Origin: Anaerolineaceae bacterium
Lineage (GTDB): Bacteria; Chloroflexota; Anaerolineae; Anaerolineales; Anaerolineaceae
DNA length: 6,791 bases
Assembly: GCA_003501835.1 (NCBI GenBank)
Contig: DNOU01000127.1
Coordinates: forward strand, 1-6,791
Direction: 5' to 3'
The translations under genes were made by a program, and so were the position numbers. Positions 6,626 to 6,791 of this stretch are shown in pieces. Positions within the stretch are counted from its first letter, which is position 1; every line of letters begins with the position of its first letter. The notes below the pieces were generated by a model, which worked only from the letters and a program-made list of their open reading frames with translations, did not search any database and was not told the DNA's origin.

Positions 6626-6791
6626 GGCAATAACTCGCAAGTAATCTCTCAGCATTGGATTTGATCCTCTCATCCCCGGCCAGCAGGATTGCCTGGCGCA
6701 ATTCCAATGCCGCCATCGTACAATCTTTCTTCTGCAGGTACAACTGTCCATAATGGAGGTGAAATGAGGCATTGGCGGGTTCTACTGTGAC
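6615..6791 (-). CDS. C-terminal end of a TPR-like repeat protein, 5' part outside window
   Basis: An open frame enters from the right edge and ends in TAA at 6615-6617, giving the last 58 residues of a protein. The segment reads PANASFHLHYGQLYLQKKD, then ALELRQAILLAGDE, then a helix containing NAERLLASY. This is the helix-turn-helix layout of a tetratricopeptide repeat: small residues and a G-x-L-Y-L in helix A, A-x-x-x-L-R-x-A-I in helix B, then a capping helix. TPR arrays mediate protein-protein contacts. The rest of the protein, including any signal, membrane or enzymatic domain, is outside the window, so no function can be given. The stop lies 44 bases before the lipoprotein start, so the two may be co-transcribed. 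The other frames over this stretch give lower-quality peptides rich in Cys, Arg and Trp. Confidence 0.75.
   Translation of the reverse strand, partial: VTVEPANASFHLHYGQLYLQKKDCTMAALELRQAILLAGDERIKSNAERLLASYCPGY

Noticed and set aside
5917..6630. Longer start for the lipoprotein, adding 20 N-terminal residues
   Set aside because: The extension would put residues before a perfect lipoprotein signal peptide and overlap the TPR gene end. The internal ATG at 6570 gives the standard K-rich start and has AGGG upstream.
6578..6772. Minus-strand open frame of 64 codons at the right edge
   Set aside because: It is out of frame with the TPR-like segment that reads through to the window edge. Its peptide is rich in Cys, Arg and Trp and has no family pattern.

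Overview
The window is a compact bacterial stretch in which all seven recognisable genes lie on the minus strand, so transcription runs from right (6791) to left (1). Base composition is near even GC. The lineage is an inference from gene content. The lipoprotein at 5917-6570 has a DDFS...NFGAICRF...NFYGFVIS...GVNILFDN pattern that I associate with Chloroflexota, especially Anaerolineae. A KimA-type permease followed by single-domain RCK genes also fits that group. No rRNA, tRNA, mobile element, CRISPR array or prophage gene is visible.

The right-hand cluster (6791 to 2899) has four genes in transcription order. First is the C-terminal end of a TPR-like protein that enters from outside the window. 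Then come a small lipoprotein with a predicted lectin-like beta-sandwich domain, an MtaB-type tRNA methylthiotransferase, and a cytoplasmic GH13 alpha-glucosidase with all catalytic residues. Gaps are 44, 4 and 29 bases, so at least the last three genes are probably co-transcribed. A TATAAT box (6599-6604) and a 15-base imperfect palindrome (6611-6625) between the first two genes may provide a local promoter and operator.

The left-hand cluster (2827 to 1) looks like a potassium-homeostasis operon. A near-consensus sigma-70-type promoter (TTGACG, 17-base spacer, TATAAT) lies in the 143-base intergenic region. It drives a KimA/YdaO-type permease of 648 residues, in which the residues I recall as K+-binding in Bacillus KimA are conserved. 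Two single RCK (TrkA_N) genes follow at 20 bases and 1 base. The second is cut by the window edge after 42 codons. The usual RCK partner (TrkH or KtrB) is not in the window.

Most of the window is ordinary housekeeping and accessory metabolism. The points most worth a second look are the kimA-rck-rck arrangement, the compact kimA promoter with a flanking palindrome and no room for a c-di-AMP riboswitch, and the lipoprotein of unknown function. I see no clear case for a wholly new defence or mobile system.
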